Of a DNA stretch of 64,000 bases, positions 35,706 through 45,027 are shown piece by piece. Position numbers and translations under genes: made by a program. Under the pieces are notes generated by a model. The model made no database searches, was not told the origin of the DNA, and was given only the letters and a program-made list of their open reading frames with translations. Location of the stretch: NCBI RefSeq assembly GCF_900119495.1, contig NZ_LT632435.1, positions 730,359 through 794,358 of the forward strand, in the 5' to 3' direction. The DNA is from Arcanobacterium urinimassiliense (GTDB taxonomy: Bacteria; Actinomycetota; Actinomycetes; Actinomycetales; Actinomycetaceae). Position 1 is the stretch's first letter. Each line of letters opens with the position of its first letter.

Positions 35706-36923
35706 ATGAACAATATGGCTAATATCAAGGTCGTCGGAGTTGGCGGCGGCGGCGTAAATGCAGTAAATCGGATGATTGAAGACGGCTTAGCCGGAGTGGA
35801 ATTCATAGCTGTAAATACTGATGCGCAGTCTTTGGCTATCTCCGAAGCCGAAACTAAAATTGATATTGGCCGAAATGTGTCGAACGGCTTAGGTGCCGGA
35901 GCTGATCCTTCGGTAGGAGCGCGGGCAGCGGAAGAAAATATCGACATCGTGCGTGATGCGCTCGAAGGAGCCGATATGGTCTTCGTGACGGCTGGCGAAG
36001 GTGGCGGCACTGGTACTGGTGCTGCTCCAATCGTAGCTAATGAGGCGCGCGATTTAGGTGCGCTTACTATCGGCGTAGTTACCCGCCCTTTCAGCAATGA
36101 AGGTTTACAGCGCACTCGTAATGCGAATTTTGGTATTACCGAATTGCGTAAGGCAGTGGATGCTTTAATAGTAATTCCGAATGACCGGCTGCTCCAGATT
36201 TCTGATTCCGACATTGGGATTTTGGAAGCTTTCCGCTTAGCTGATGAAATTCTTCATTCCGGCGTGCGCGGAATTTCTGATCTCATCACTAAACCTGGCG
36301 AAATTAATCTAGATTTCGCAGACGTCAAAGCCATTATGAAAGATGCTGGCACCGCCCTAATGGGAATTGGCTCGGCTTCGGGAGAAGAGCGGGCTATCCG
36401 GGCTACCGAAAACGCTATTTCTTCGCCGCTTCTCGAAGCGCGTATTGATGGCGCACACGGAGTATTGCTAGTCTTTACGGCCTCTACTGATCTAGGGTTG
36501 GCGGAGTACTCGGCCGCCTTGCAGATGGTGAAAGAAGCCGTGGATCCGAACGCCAATATTATAGTTGGCCTCACCATTGATGAGGCGCTGGGAGATGAGC
36601 TCCGCATTACCGTAATCGCGGCCGGCTTCGACGAGAGTGAAGAATTTTTAGCGACGGGAAGTGCCGAGAGCGGGCAAGCGAATTCTCGCACTGAAAAATC
36701 AACTCCGCTGGCTACCCATGAGCACATTTCTCCAGAGAGTGCTGCAGCTCAAAGCGCAGGTATTGCCACGCCGCTTTCTCCGCAAGCTACTGCCGGCAGT
36801 AATGCTTTCGGTGGAGATGAGGAAGTAGAAATCACTAATATTCCGCCGATTCTGGAAGACGAAGCGGAGCCGCGTCGGCCTGATTTAGATATTCCCGATT
36901 TCCTTTTTGAAGAAGACGAGTAG
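35706..36923 (+). CDS. ftsZ: Cell division GTPase FtsZ
   Basis: FtsZ polymerises into the Z-ring. The GTP-binding GGGTGTG is at 99-105, the T7 loop [11 protein letters not shown] is intact, and the C-terminal peptide [11 protein letters not shown] is the partner-binding tail. The 405-residue length is normal. The ATG at 35706 follows AAGGAT at 9 bp; an internal ATG three codons later is possible. The 217-bp spacer from ftsQ suggests a separate promoter. Confidence 0.97.
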   Translation: MNNMANIKVVGVGGGGVNAVNRMIEDGLAGVEFIAVNTDAQSLAISEAETKIDIGRNVSNGLGAGADPSVGARAAEENIDIVRDALEGADMVFVTAGEGGGTGTGAAPIVANEARDLGALTIGVVTRPFSNEGLQRTRNANFGITELRKAVDALIVIPNDRLLQISDSDIGILEAFRLADEILHSGVRGISDLITKPGEINLDFADVKAIMKDAGTALMGIGSASGEERAIRATENAISSPLLEARIDGAHGVLLVFTASTDLGLAEYSAALQMVKEAVDPNANIIVGLTIDEALGDELRITVIAAGFDESEEFLATGSAESGQANSRTEKSTPLATHEHISPESAAAQSAGIATPLSPQATAGSNAFGGDEEVEITNIPPILEDEAEPRRPDLDIPDFLFEEDE

Positions 36924-36976
36924 ATTAACGAATTAGATCGACGAATAGGTAGCAGTAAAGCGAAGACACACCAGGG

Positions 36977-37000
36977 AAGATATGCCTTTCATATCTTTTA
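36977..37000 (+). terminator. Possible terminator between ftsZ and sepF
   Basis: AAGATATG (36977-36984) pairs with CATATCTT (36990-36997) around a 5-nt loop, followed by a short TTTAT. The stem is AT-rich, so it may be only a partial terminator. The pgeF and yggS-type genes common at this place in actinobacteria are absent. Confidence 0.5.
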
Positions 37001-37037
37001 TGGAATAGTTTTAAGTTAATGGAGCGAGGGGGAAGCT

Positions 37038-37460
37038 ATGGGTTTTCTGGATCGGCTAAGTCAAAAAGCTGCGGTGGCGGATGACGATTACGCCTACGAA
37101 GGTGAAGAATACGACGACTTCAGCGATGAAGAATACTACGACGAAAGCGAGAACGCAGATATCTCGCCTATTCGCCCAGTAGACAGCACGGAAGTATCGC
37201 GAATCGTCACTATGTGGGTAGCGGATTATCACGAAATAAAGGAATTTGCCGTAGAGTTTCGAGCAGGTTGTCCGGTAATTCTCAATCTCAGCAAGGCTTC
37301 CGATGCAGAGCGGGCGCGTATTGTGGATTTTGCGCTGGGTCTTTGCTTTGGCCTCGAAGGAGTATTTTCCCGTATTTCGGAAGATGTCTTTTTGCTGACG
37401 CCTTGTGCAGTGAAAATTGATTCCCGCGGCTTAAATAACGAGCATGATTTTGCTCGCTGA
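37038..37460 (+). CDS. sepF: Cell division protein SepF
   Basis: SepF anchors FtsZ to the membrane in actinobacteria. The 140-residue protein starts MGFLDRL, the expected membrane-binding amphipathic helix, followed by a 40-residue acidic Tyr/Asp/Glu-rich linker. The SepF core (about 58-135) contains GCPVILNLS and ARIVDFALGLCFGLEGVFSRIS. The ATG at 37038 follows GGAGCGAGGGGGAAG. Confidence 0.93.
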   Translation: MGFLDRLSQKAAVADDDYAYEGEEYDDFSDEEYYDESENADISPIRPVDSTEVSRIVTMWVADYHEIKEFAVEFRAGCPVILNLSKASDAERARIVDFALGLCFGLEGVFSRISEDVFLLTPCAVKIDSRGLNNEHDFAR

Positions 37461-37485
37461 GGCGAGATTAAAAAGAAAGTAGCAT

Positions 37486-37770
37486 ATGACCTACGTCATT
37501 CTGCTTCTGTATTGGTTACTGGAACTGTACCTACTGGTGCTAATTGGCAGAGTAATTATTGATTTAGTACAAATCCTTAATCGAGATTGGCGCCCGGCGG
37601 GAATAATACTGGTAATTTCTAATCTGATTTATCGTCTCACCGACCCGCCACTCCGTTTCTTAGGGCGCTATATACCTCCCGTGCGGCTCGGTAATATCTC
37701 TTTAGATGTCGGTTTTGTCGTGCTCTATGGTGGTCTAAAGATACTGCAATCTTTATTACACATTTTCTAG
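37486..37770 (+). CDS. YggT family membrane protein
   Basis: A 94-residue protein with two membrane segments (about 2-24 and 70-90) and the YggT signature TDPPLRFLGRYIPPVRLGNISLD. The family sits between sepF and divIVA in most actinobacteria and firmicutes; its function is poorly known. The ATG at 37486 lies 25 bp after sepF, preceded by AAGAAAG. Confidence 0.9.
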   Translation: MTYVILLLYWLLELYLLVLIGRVIIDLVQILNRDWRPAGIILVISNLIYRLTDPPLRFLGRYIPPVRLGNISLDVGFVVLYGGLKILQSLLHIF

Positions 37771-37830
37771 TTGTTTTTCGCTAGGCAAATACTTAGTAGT
37801 CGCTCTAGAATAAGCCGATGTTTTATAAAA

Positions 37831-37848
37831 GATTCGCCTTTGCGAATC
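37831..37848 (+). other. Hairpin in the leader before the MurT-like gene
   Basis: GATTCGC (37831-37837) pairs perfectly with GCGAATC (37842-37848) around CTTT, 19 bp before the ATG. No T-tract follows. It may end the yggT transcript or lie in the 5' leader of the next gene. Confidence 0.45.
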
Positions 37849-37867
37849 GTTCGTAAAGAAGGTTCCT

Positions 37868-39163
37868 ATGCAATTTTCTGCTGCTAATTCTACTTCTTCG
37901 CAATTGAGTCTCCGGGCGCGCGCGGCTATCTGTGCCGGGCGCAGTGCCGCCCAAATTTCACGGCGGCTGGGCCGCGGGGCCGGTGGGGTAATCGGTGGGC
38001 GCGTAGCCAGCTTTATAGACAGCGATATTACGCAAAAAATTTCGCGTTCTATGCAGGTGGCATTGGTGACGGGCACGAATGGCAAGTCTACGACTACGAG
38101 GATGCTCAACTTTGCGCTTCGTGCCACCGCTCCGACGGCGTATAACGATCACGGAGATAATATGGAATCCGGAGTCAGTGCGGCCTTGCTGGAAAATCCC
38201 CAAGCGCCCTTTGCGGCTCTCGAAATAGACGAAATGCACCTCGGCATAGTAGCCGATATGGTACATCCGGGAGTTTTTGTACTGTTGAACCTTACGCGTG
38301 ACCAGTTAGATCGAGTGGGTTCTCCGGCTCATGTGCAGAAGCGCATTGCGCAGAGCATTGCCCGCTATCCGCAAGCTACCGTAATAGCTAACTGTGATGA
38401 TCCGCTTATTGCCGCTGCCGTTTGGGATCACCCCTCGGTAGTGTGGGTAGCAGCAGGGGCACAGTGGGAAGCCGATTCGCAAGATTTTCCGCTCGGCGGC
38501 AAGGTAGAGCGCTGTGGCGCCCAGTGGCAGGTGGGAGATAAGTATCGCCGTCCAGAGCCAGAATGGTGGGTAGAAGGAGAATCTTTGCTGCATCGCCAGC
38601 AAGATGGCACTGTGCAGCGCTATCCACTGCAGCTTCGGCTTCCGGGGGAGTATAACCGGGGAAATGCGGCGCAAGCAGTAGCGGCAGCAGCAGTACTGGG
38701 AGTAGCTCCGGAGATTTCTTTGCCAGAAATCGCAAAAATTACCAGTGTGGCGGGGCGCTATGGGCGTTATCAGTGGGGAGAGAAAAATATCCGCATGTTA
38801 CTGGCGAAAAATCCGGCCGGCTGGCAGGAAACTTTGCGTACGGTAGAAACCGCGCAAGCTTTACTTTTGGCAGTAAATGCGCAGGTACCAGACGGAGAAG
38901 ATGCTTCTTGGCTGCGGGATATAGATTTTGGAGTATTGCCGGAAAAAATTGGGGGAATGCCGGTTTATATCAGTGGAGAAGCAGTGGCGGAGATGCAGGA
39001 ATGTTTAGAGAAAGTGGGGATAACACCGCAAGTGGTGGAATCTCCTGCTGCCGCTTTAACCGCTTTGCCAATGGGGAAAATTGAGGTAGTAGCTAACTAC
39101 ACGGCTTTCCGCGATATTAAGAATATATTGGATCGCAGCGGTGCCAGCGTGACTGAAGCTTAA
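37868..39163 (+). CDS. murT: MurT-like Mur ligase (lipid II isoglutaminyl synthase subunit)
   Basis: MurT with its partner GatD amidates D-glutamate of lipid II. The 431-residue protein has the MurT arrangement: an N-terminal Arg-rich LSLRARAAICAGRSAAQISRRLG-type segment (residues 14-35), the P-loop GTNGKSTTTR at 69-78, NLTRDQLDRVG, and the DUF1727 C-terminal domain with SWLRDIDF. Odd points: the zinc ribbon usually inserted in the middle domain is reduced to one cysteine (ERCGAQW, followed by YRRPEPEWW), and no gatD lies beside it or elsewhere in the window. murT normally pairs with gatD in an operon. MurE is a less likely identity because of the DUF1727 end. Confidence 0.8.
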   Translation: MQFSAANSTSSQLSLRARAAICAGRSAAQISRRLGRGAGGVIGGRVASFIDSDITQKISRSMQVALVTGTNGKSTTTRMLNFALRATAPTAYNDHGDNMESGVSAALLENPQAPFAALEIDEMHLGIVADMVHPGVFVLLNLTRDQLDRVGSPAHVQKRIAQSIARYPQATVIANCDDPLIAAAVWDHPSVVWVAAGAQWEADSQDFPLGGKVERCGAQWQVGDKYRRPEPEWWVEGESLLHRQQDGTVQRYPLQLRLPGEYNRGNAAQAVAAAAVLGVAPEISLPEIAKITSVAGRYGRYQWGEKNIRMLLAKNPAGWQETLRTVETAQALLLAVNAQVPDGEDASWLRDIDFGVLPEKIGGMPVYISGEAVAEMQECLEKVGITPQVVESPAAALTALPMGKIEVVANYTAFRDIKNILDRSGASVTEA

Positions 39164-39199
39164 GCGAATTAAATTGTAAAAGTGCTGGTTATAGTAGTG

Positions 39200-39221
39200 T
39201 TTATCTAGAGAAGTAGATAAA
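39200..39221. other. Inverted repeat upstream of wag31
   Basis: TTTATCTA (39200-39207) and TAGATAAA (39214-39221) are perfect arms around 6 bases. The site lies in the 181-bp spacer between the MurT-like gene and wag31, just before AT-rich promoter-like sequence (TATAAA 39225, TATAAG 39247). It could be an operator or a weak terminator. Confidence 0.45.
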
Positions 39222-39344
39222 TGTTATAAAAATGTGATAAGAAATATAAGTAATCCTTTTGCCAGCAGGCGCGTTTAGCAAAGCTCAGTGAGCTCTGGAA
39301 GAAGCGTTAGCCAGGCAATCCAAACTGAGACATGAGGTAACATT

Positions 39345-39935
39345 ATGGCATTGCTGACGGAATACGACGTCGTCAATATGCGCTTCAAGGAACCAAAACG
39401 CGCTGATGAAGGATATGACCAAGATGAGGTCGATTATTTCCTCGACGAAGTGGCTGAAACCATTGCGCATTTAACGCGGGAAAAGAATGAATTAACTGAG
39501 AAGCTGCAGGCGGCGGAAGCGCGCATTACTGAATTGGAGAATGCCGGTGAGGCCACTCCGGATGTGGCAGTTCCGGTGGCGAGTGCGGCTGATTCCACTT
39601 TGCCGCAGGCAGCTGTGGTACAGGAAAATGCCGAAAACGCTACTGGCGTATTAGCGCTCGCCCAGAAGCTGCATGATGAATATGTGGCGAACGGTAAGGC
39701 GGAATCCGAGCGATTGATTGCCGAAGCGGAAGTAGAGTGCAACCGGATTCGAAAAGAAACGGAAGAGAACCGCAGCCGCACCGTGGCTAAGTTGGAAGAA
39801 GAGCGTTCTGTGATGGAGCACAAGATTTCTGAGCTGCGTGATTTTGAGCGAGATTATCGCACGCGCCTGAAGAGCTATCTGGAGTCTTTGCTCAACAATG
39901 TAAATTCGCAGAATCCGCAAGGCTCTGATATTTAA
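39345..39935 (+). CDS. wag31: DivIVA/Wag31 polar growth protein
   Basis: Wag31 marks the cell poles and organises polar or septal wall synthesis. The 196-residue protein has the DivIVA membrane-binding start (LTEYDVVNMRFKEPKRADEGYDQDEVDYFLDEV) and a coiled coil to about residue 60. A Pro/Ala/Val-rich linker runs over about 68-98, and a second coiled coil over about 100-185. The ATG at 39345 has GAGGT at good spacing. A strong terminator follows. Confidence 0.94.
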   Translation: MALLTEYDVVNMRFKEPKRADEGYDQDEVDYFLDEVAETIAHLTREKNELTEKLQAAEARITELENAGEATPDVAVPVASAADSTLPQAAVVQENAENATGVLALAQKLHDEYVANGKAESERLIAEAEVECNRIRKETEENRSRTVAKLEEERSVMEHKISELRDFERDYRTRLKSYLESLLNNVNSQNPQGSDI

Positions 39936-39956
39936 TTAGTTGGCGAAATTTTTTCT

Positions 39957-39992
39957 AAAAAGGGAGGGTGCGAAAGCGCGCCCTCCCTTTTA
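39957..39992 (+). terminator. Intrinsic terminator after wag31
   Basis: AAAAGGGAGGGTGCG pairs with CGC-G-CCCTCCCTTTT around AAAG (stem arms about 39957-39972 and 39977-39991, one mismatch), with a T-run at the end. It closes the dcw region. Confidence 0.87.
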
Positions 39993-39998
39993 CATTGC

Positions 39999-40004
39999 TA
40001 GAAT
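39999..40004 (+). promoter_or_regulatory. -10 hexamer TAGAAT of lspA, leaderless type
   Basis: TAGAAT lies 6 bp before the GTG of lspA. The expected -35 position falls in the wag31 terminator and is a poor match. There is no ribosome binding site. Confidence 0.5.
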
Positions 40005-40010
40005 ATAGCC

Positions 40011-40523
40011 GTGCGAAAAAGTAAATCCGCCTGGATAGTAATTTTGCTGCTGTGGGGAGTATTAATTTTAATTGACCAGCTGAGTAAGGCGTGGGCGCTC
40101 ACTCGTTTGAGTTCGGGAGCGCGGCTACCGATTTTTGGTGATTTCCTCAGTCTGCAGTTAGTGCATAACGCAGGTGCAGCTTTTTCTTTCGGAGCGGATA
40201 AGCCATGGATATTCACCGTTTTAGCGGCTTTAGTGGTGCTAGCAATGCCCCTGCTCATAAGGCAGTATCAGCGTACGCTGCCGATATTAGCTCTTACTTT
40301 TATCTGGGCGGGAGCAGCGGGAAATCTCGGAGATCGCCTAGCGCGCGGTACCCAGATTGGAAGTGGAAAAGTAGTAGATTTTATTAACTACAACGGTTGG
40401 TTTGTGGGCAATATAGCCGATATTGTGCTAGTGCTGGGAGTAATTTTATTTTTACTCTGGGAGCTATGGGCAGGGCGGCAGCATAATTCCACAGCGGTAA
40501 CCGCGAAAGGAGGGCAGCAGTAA
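40011..40523 (+). CDS. lspA: Lipoprotein signal peptidase LspA
   Basis: LspA removes signal peptides from prolipoproteins. The 170-residue protein has four membrane helices and the aspartyl protease motifs NAGAAFSF, GAAGNLGDR, VVDFIN (D123) and NIAD (D137). The GTG at 40011 is directly preceded by a -10 hexamer, so the mRNA is likely leaderless. It is followed at once by the pseudouridine synthase. Confidence 0.94.
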   Translation: MRKSKSAWIVILLLWGVLILIDQLSKAWALTRLSSGARLPIFGDFLSLQLVHNAGAAFSFGADKPWIFTVLAALVVLAMPLLIRQYQRTLPILALTFIWAGAAGNLGDRLARGTQIGSGKVVDFINYNGWFVGNIADIVLVLGVILFLLWELWAGRQHNSTAVTAKGGQQ

Positions 40524-40524
40524 A

Positions 40525-41454
40525 TTGGTGAAAAAAGTGTATCCGGTACCAGCTGATTTTGCGCAACAGCGTTTAGATGCGGTACTTGCCCGCTTTGCCG
40601 GAATTTCCCGTAGTAAAGCTGCAGCTCTCATTGAGGAAGGAAATACCCGCGTCGATGGAGAAATAATTACTAAAGCGGCTTTTCGCTTTAGTGGTGAGCA
40701 GATACTGGAAGCTGATATTCCGGCACCTGCCACTTTTGAACCGGTGCCCACCCCCGTCCCCAATTTAGGAATCATTTACCAGGATGAGGATATCGTGGTG
40801 GTCGATAAACCGGCGGGAGTCGCTGCCCACGCTTCTCTTAATTTTGCCGGTCCAGACGTATTGGGAGCTCTACTGGCCATGGGAATTAAACTCACCACTT
40901 CCGGCCCGCCGGAACGGCAGGGGATAGTGCATCGTCTCGATGTGGGGACGAGTGGTTGTATGGTGGTGGCGAAATCGGAGAAAGCCTATTCTTATTTAAA
41001 ACGCGCTTTCAAAGAACGATCTGTAGATAAGACTTATCATGCCTTAGTGCAGGGGCATCCTGATCCGTTATTCGGCACTATTGATGCGCCGATTGCACGT
41101 GACTACCGCCAACAGTGGAAGATGGGCGTGCAAGAGGGAGGAAAGCATGCCATTACGCACTATGACACTCTCGAAGCAATGGCTGGTGCCACTTTACTTT
41201 CTATAAATTTAGAAACGGGGCGCACCCACCAAATTAGGGTACATATGGCGGCGCTCAATCACCCTTGTGTAGGGGATACTACCTATGGAGCAGACCCAGT
41301 GCTGGCGGAAAAATTAAATTTAGAGCGGCAATGGTTGCACGCCGTAAAGTTGGGATTTGTACATCCTGTAAGCGGTAAATATGTGAGTTTTCAATCTGCC
41401 TACGCCCCCGAACTGCAGACAGTTCTAGAGCAGATGCGCGCGGGAGCGCTTTAA
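40525..41454 (+). CDS. RluA-family 23S rRNA pseudouridine synthase (RluD-like)
   Basis: The 309-residue protein has an N-terminal S4 RNA-binding domain (about 12-75, QQRLDAVLARFAGISRSKAAALIEEG) and the RluA catalytic domain. The catalytic aspartate is in HRLDVGTSG, and ETGRTHQIRVHM is the second family motif. RluD of E. coli modifies helix 69 of 23S rRNA; the exact target here is not certain. The start TTG (40525) or GTG (40528) follows AAGGAGG in the lspA tail. lspA-rluD-dnaE is a common actinobacterial order. Confidence 0.88.
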   Translation: MVKKVYPVPADFAQQRLDAVLARFAGISRSKAAALIEEGNTRVDGEIITKAAFRFSGEQILEADIPAPATFEPVPTPVPNLGIIYQDEDIVVVDKPAGVAAHASLNFAGPDVLGALLAMGIKLTTSGPPERQGIVHRLDVGTSGCMVVAKSEKAYSYLKRAFKERSVDKTYHALVQGHPDPLFGTIDAPIARDYRQQWKMGVQEGGKHAITHYDTLEAMAGATLLSINLETGRTHQIRVHMAALNHPCVGDTTYGADPVLAEKLNLERQWLHAVKLGFVHPVSGKYVSFQSAYAPELQTVLEQMRAGAL

Positions 41455-41478
41455 CTTCGTTTTTTATTTTCTACCCCC

Positions 41479-41484
41479 TAGACT
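41479..41484 (+). promoter_or_regulatory. -10 hexamer TAGACT of dnaE, leaderless type
   Basis: TAGACT lies 6 bp before the dnaE ATG, and no ribosome binding site is present. No good -35 is visible. Confidence 0.5.
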
Positions 41485-41490
41485 GGAAAT

Positions 41491-44400
41491 ATGGCTTCAC
41501 CAGAAAATTTTGTACACCTGCATAATCACACTGATTATTCCCTGCTCGATGGCGCTTCGCGAATAAATAGTTTAGTGCAAGAGGTGGCAAGCCAAGGCCA
41601 GCCGGCAGTGGCAATCACTGATCACGGCAATATGCATGGAGCTTTTGAATTTTGGAAAGCGGCGCAAAAAGCTGGAGTAAAGCCAATCATTGGCATTGAA
41701 GCCTATATGACTCCGGGTACTTCCCGTTTTGATCGGACACGGGTGCAGTGGGGGCAGCCGGAGCAGAAAAATGATGACGTATCGGCGCGCGGTGCTTATA
41801 CTCATATGACGCTGCTCAGCGAAAACAATACGGGCATGCACAATCTATTTCGGATGAGCTCGCAGGCTTCTATTGAAGGACAATTCGGTAAATGGCCGCG
41901 AATGGATTTAGATTTACTGCAGCGCTACCACTCTGGCCTAATTGGTACCACGGGTTGCCCTTCTGGGGCGGTACAGACTCGGATTCGTTTGGGGCAGATG
42001 GATGAGGCTTTACGTACGGCCGGCGAGCTCCAAGACATATTTGGGAAAAATAATTTTTTCGTAGAAATAATGGATCATGGCATCGATATTGAGCGCCGAG
42101 TAATTACGGATTTACTGGAGCTGGCAAAGAAAATAGATGCTCCGTTATTGGCTTCTAATGATTCACACTATGTGCGCAAAGAAGATGCGCCGGTGCAAGA
42201 TGCGTTATTGTGCGTAAATTCGGGAAGAATTCTCTCGGAACCGGATCGCTTCAAATTTGATGGTACGGGATACTATATTCGCTCCGCAGCGGAAATGTAC
42301 GATCTGTTCCGTGATTATCCGCAAGCTTGCCGCAATACACTCCTCATAGCAGAAAGATGTGATGTTTCTTTTCAGACGGTGGCAGAGGGGGCAAATTATA
42401 TGCCCACTTTCCCTACTCCGGAAGGAGAAAACGAAACTAGCTGGTTTATTCGGGAAGTGGAAAAAGGGCTGCATTGGCGTTTTGGGGAGCAGATTCCGGC
42501 TCATGTACGAGAAAGAGCCGATTATGAAGTAGAAGTAATCGTGAAGATGGGCTTCCCCGGATATTTCTTAGTAGTTTCGGATTATATTCGTTGGGCGCGC
42601 GAACAAGGTATTCGGGTTGGACCCGGGCGCGGCAGCGGTGCCGGCTCTATGGTGGCTTATGCGCTTGGTATTACGCAGCTTGACCCTATTAAACACGATT
42701 TACTCTTCGAAAGATTCCTCAATCCAGAGCGTATTTCTATGCCGGATTTGGATATCGATTTTGACGATCGTCGGCGCGATGAAGTGATTGCCTATGTGGA
42801 GAATAAATACGGAAAGAATAATGTTTCCCAGGTGGTTACTTTCGGCACGATTAAGACGAAGCAGGCCTTGAAAGATGCAGCGCGCGTCCTCGGCTATCCC
42901 TATGAAATGGGAGATCGCCTCACGAAGGCACTTCCGCCGGATGTGATGGGTAAGACGGTGCCGGTAAAAGATATTTATAATAAAGACCACGCCCGTTATG
43001 CCGAAGGGGTAGAGTTCCGGGAACTTATCGATAGTGATGCGGATGCGAAAAATGTCTATGATTTAGCGCTGCGCTTGGAAGGGCTTACGCGCCAGACCGG
43101 CGTGCACGCCTGCGCGGTAATTATGTCTTCCAAGCCACTTACAGACGTCATACCTTTGATGAAAAATGTGAAAGATAATCTGATCCTCACCCAGTTTGAG
43201 TATCCCGAATGCGAAGAACTCGGGCTAATAAAGATGGATTTTCTCGGTCTTTCTAATTTGACGGTAATTAACGATGCTTTGCGCAATATCAGCGAGAACG
43301 GTAAAGAAGTACCTGATATAGACAATATCGAATTAGACGATGCAAAAACCTACGAGTTGGTGCGCCGCGCTGATACTTTGGGGATATTCCAGTTGGATAG
43401 TAGTGGAATGCGCGCCTTGCTGAAGCAGATGCAGGTGGATAGATTCGCCGATATCTCTGCAGTTTCTGCTCTTTATCGCCCCGGGCCGATGGGGGCAAAA
43501 TCGCATATCAATTATGCGCTGCGGAAAAATGGACTCCAGGAAAAAACTCCTATTCATCCGGAGCTAGCTGAGGATTTAGAGAGTATTCTCGGGCAGACAC
43601 ATGGCTTAATAGTTTATCAAGAGCAAGTGATGAGGATTGCGCAAAAACTCGCCGGTTTTTCGCTCGGGCAAGCAGATATTCTTCGGAAAGCGATGGGGAA
43701 GAAAAAAGCGGATGTGCTGCAAAAGCAATTCTCTAGTTTTGCAGCCGGCATGGAGAAAAATGGCTATTCACAAGATTCCATTAATACGCTTTGGGAAATT
43801 TTGGTGCCTTTTTCTTCCTACGCATTCAATAAGTCTCATTCGGAAGCCTACGCGCTGGTTTCTTATCAAACTGCCTATTTGAAAGCTCATTTCCCAGCAG
43901 AATTCATGGCAGCTCTTCTCACTTCCAATATGGGGAAGACCGATAAAATAGCTTCCTATCTCGCAGAATGCCGCCGGATGCAAATTCCGGTATTGATACC
44001 GGATGTAAATGAATCACGAGCTACCTACTGGGCAGTCGGTGAAGAAATTCGCGTCGGGCTCGGGGCAGTGCGCAATGTGGGAGCAAATGTTGTTGAAGGT
44101 ATAATTCGAGCGCGGGAAGAAAAAGGCGCTTTTACTTCTTTCTTAGATTTCCTCGACAAAGTGCCCCTAGCTGTCTGCAATAAACGCTCTCTGGAATCAC
44201 TAATTAAAGCTGGAGCTTTCGATTCGCTCGGGCGTACGCGCCGCGCTTTACTCAGCATTGTGGAGCAGGCCGTCGGGGCAATTTCCGAAGTGAAAAAGAA
44301 TGAAGCAGTCGGGCAATTCGATCTCTTTGGAGGGGGAGAAACTCAACTGGAGACCAGCTTCGATGTGGAAATCCCCGATTTGCCAGAATGGGAGAAAAAG

Positions 44401-45027
44401 CAAAAACTGAATCTGGAAAAGGAAATGCTGGGGCGCTACGTATCGGATCATCCGCTTTCTGGAATGGAAGATTTACTGGCGCGCGTATCCGATACTACTG
44501 TGGTGCGTTTGGTGGAAGACGGTACCTTAGCAGATGGGGCAGAAGTAGTAGTCGCGGGAATTATTACTTCTGTGCAGACAAAAACTTCTAAGAAAAACGG
44601 GCGAGTCTGGGCCACAATAATGCTCGAAGACCTAACCGGATCGATAGAAGTGAATTGTTTCCCAGCTACTTATCAAAAAGTGGCACCGCTGCTTATGCCG
44701 GATTCGGTAGTAGTTGTACAAGCACGTCTTTCTATTCGTGACGGTGGTTTACAACTAAATGCTCGCAGCGTTTCCCTCCCGCCCGCAGAATTAAATGATA
44801 ATACACCGGTTGATTTACGCCTTGCAGAGCGTATATGCACCGAGCCGCTGATGAATAGACTCGTGGATTTACTACAGCAATATCCAGGGGAAGCGCCAGT
44901 GCGGCTGCATGTGCAAGGGAGAGAAGCTACTACACTGGTAGAACTAGGCGAGCGCTTTCAGGTGCGCAATTGCCAGAGTTTATTTAGTGATCTAAAGGTG
45001 CTGCTCGGCCGGGATTGTCTCCAATAA
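41491..45027 (+). CDS. dnaE: DNA polymerase III subunit alpha DnaE
   Basis: The replicative polymerase of 1178 residues. The N-terminal PHP domain starts HLHNHTDYSLLDGASR. The polymerase catalytic aspartates are in PDLDIDFDDRRRDEV near residue 414. The fingers (GKKKADVLQKQF), the tandem helix-hairpin-helix and the OB domain (VVVAGIITSVQTK) follow. The PHP domain keeps its metal-binding histidines, so proofreading may reside here. Its mRNA appears leaderless. A 17-bp tandem duplication spans the stop codon. Confidence 0.97.
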   Translation: MASPENFVHLHNHTDYSLLDGASRINSLVQEVASQGQPAVAITDHGNMHGAFEFWKAAQKAGVKPIIGIEAYMTPGTSRFDRTRVQWGQPEQKNDDVSARGAYTHMTLLSENNTGMHNLFRMSSQASIEGQFGKWPRMDLDLLQRYHSGLIGTTGCPSGAVQTRIRLGQMDEALRTAGELQDIFGKNNFFVEIMDHGIDIERRVITDLLELAKKIDAPLLASNDSHYVRKEDAPVQDALLCVNSGRILSEPDRFKFDGTGYYIRSAAEMYDLFRDYPQACRNTLLIAERCDVSFQTVAEGANYMPTFPTPEGENETSWFIREVEKGLHWRFGEQIPAHVRERADYEVEVIVKMGFPGYFLVVSDYIRWAREQGIRVGPGRGSGAGSMVAYALGITQLDPIKHDLLFERFLNPERISMPDLDIDFDDRRRDEVIAYVENKYGKNNVSQVVTFGTIKTKQALKDAARVLGYPYEMGDRLTKALPPDVMGKTVPVKDIYNKDHARYAEGVEFRELIDSDADAKNVYDLALRLEGLTRQTGVHACAVIMSSKPLTDVIPLMKNVKDNLILTQFEYPECEELGLIKMDFLGLSNLTVINDALRNISENGKEVPDIDNIELDDAKTYELVRRADTLGIFQLDSSGMRALLKQMQVDRFADISAVSALYRPGPMGAKSHINYALRKNGLQEKTPIHPELAEDLESILGQTHGLIVYQEQVMRIAQKLAGFSLGQADILRKAMGKKKADVLQKQFSSFAAGMEKNGYSQDSINTLWEILVPFSSYAFNKSHSEAYALVSYQTAYLKAHFPAEFMAALLTSNMGKTDKIASYLAECRRMQIPVLIPDVNESRATYWAVGEEIRVGLGAVRNVGANVVEGIIRAREEKGAFTSFLDFLDKVPLAVCNKRSLESLIKAGAFDSLGRTRRALLSIVEQAVGAISEVKKNEAVGQFDLFGGGETQLETSFDVEIPDLPEWEKKQKLNLEKEMLGRYVSDHPLSGMEDLLARVSDTTVVRLVEDGTLADGAEVVVAGIITSVQTKTSKKNGRVWATIMLEDLTGSIEVNCFPATYQKVAPLLMPDSVVVVQARLSIRDGGLQLNARSVSLPPAELNDNTPVDLRLAERICTEPLMNRLVDLLQQYPGEAPVRLHVQGREATTLVELGERFQVRNCQSLFSDLKVLLGRDCLQ

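Noticed and set aside
36254-36727. 157-residue minus-strand frame inside ftsZ
   Set aside because: Shadow of ftsZ with no recognisable domain.
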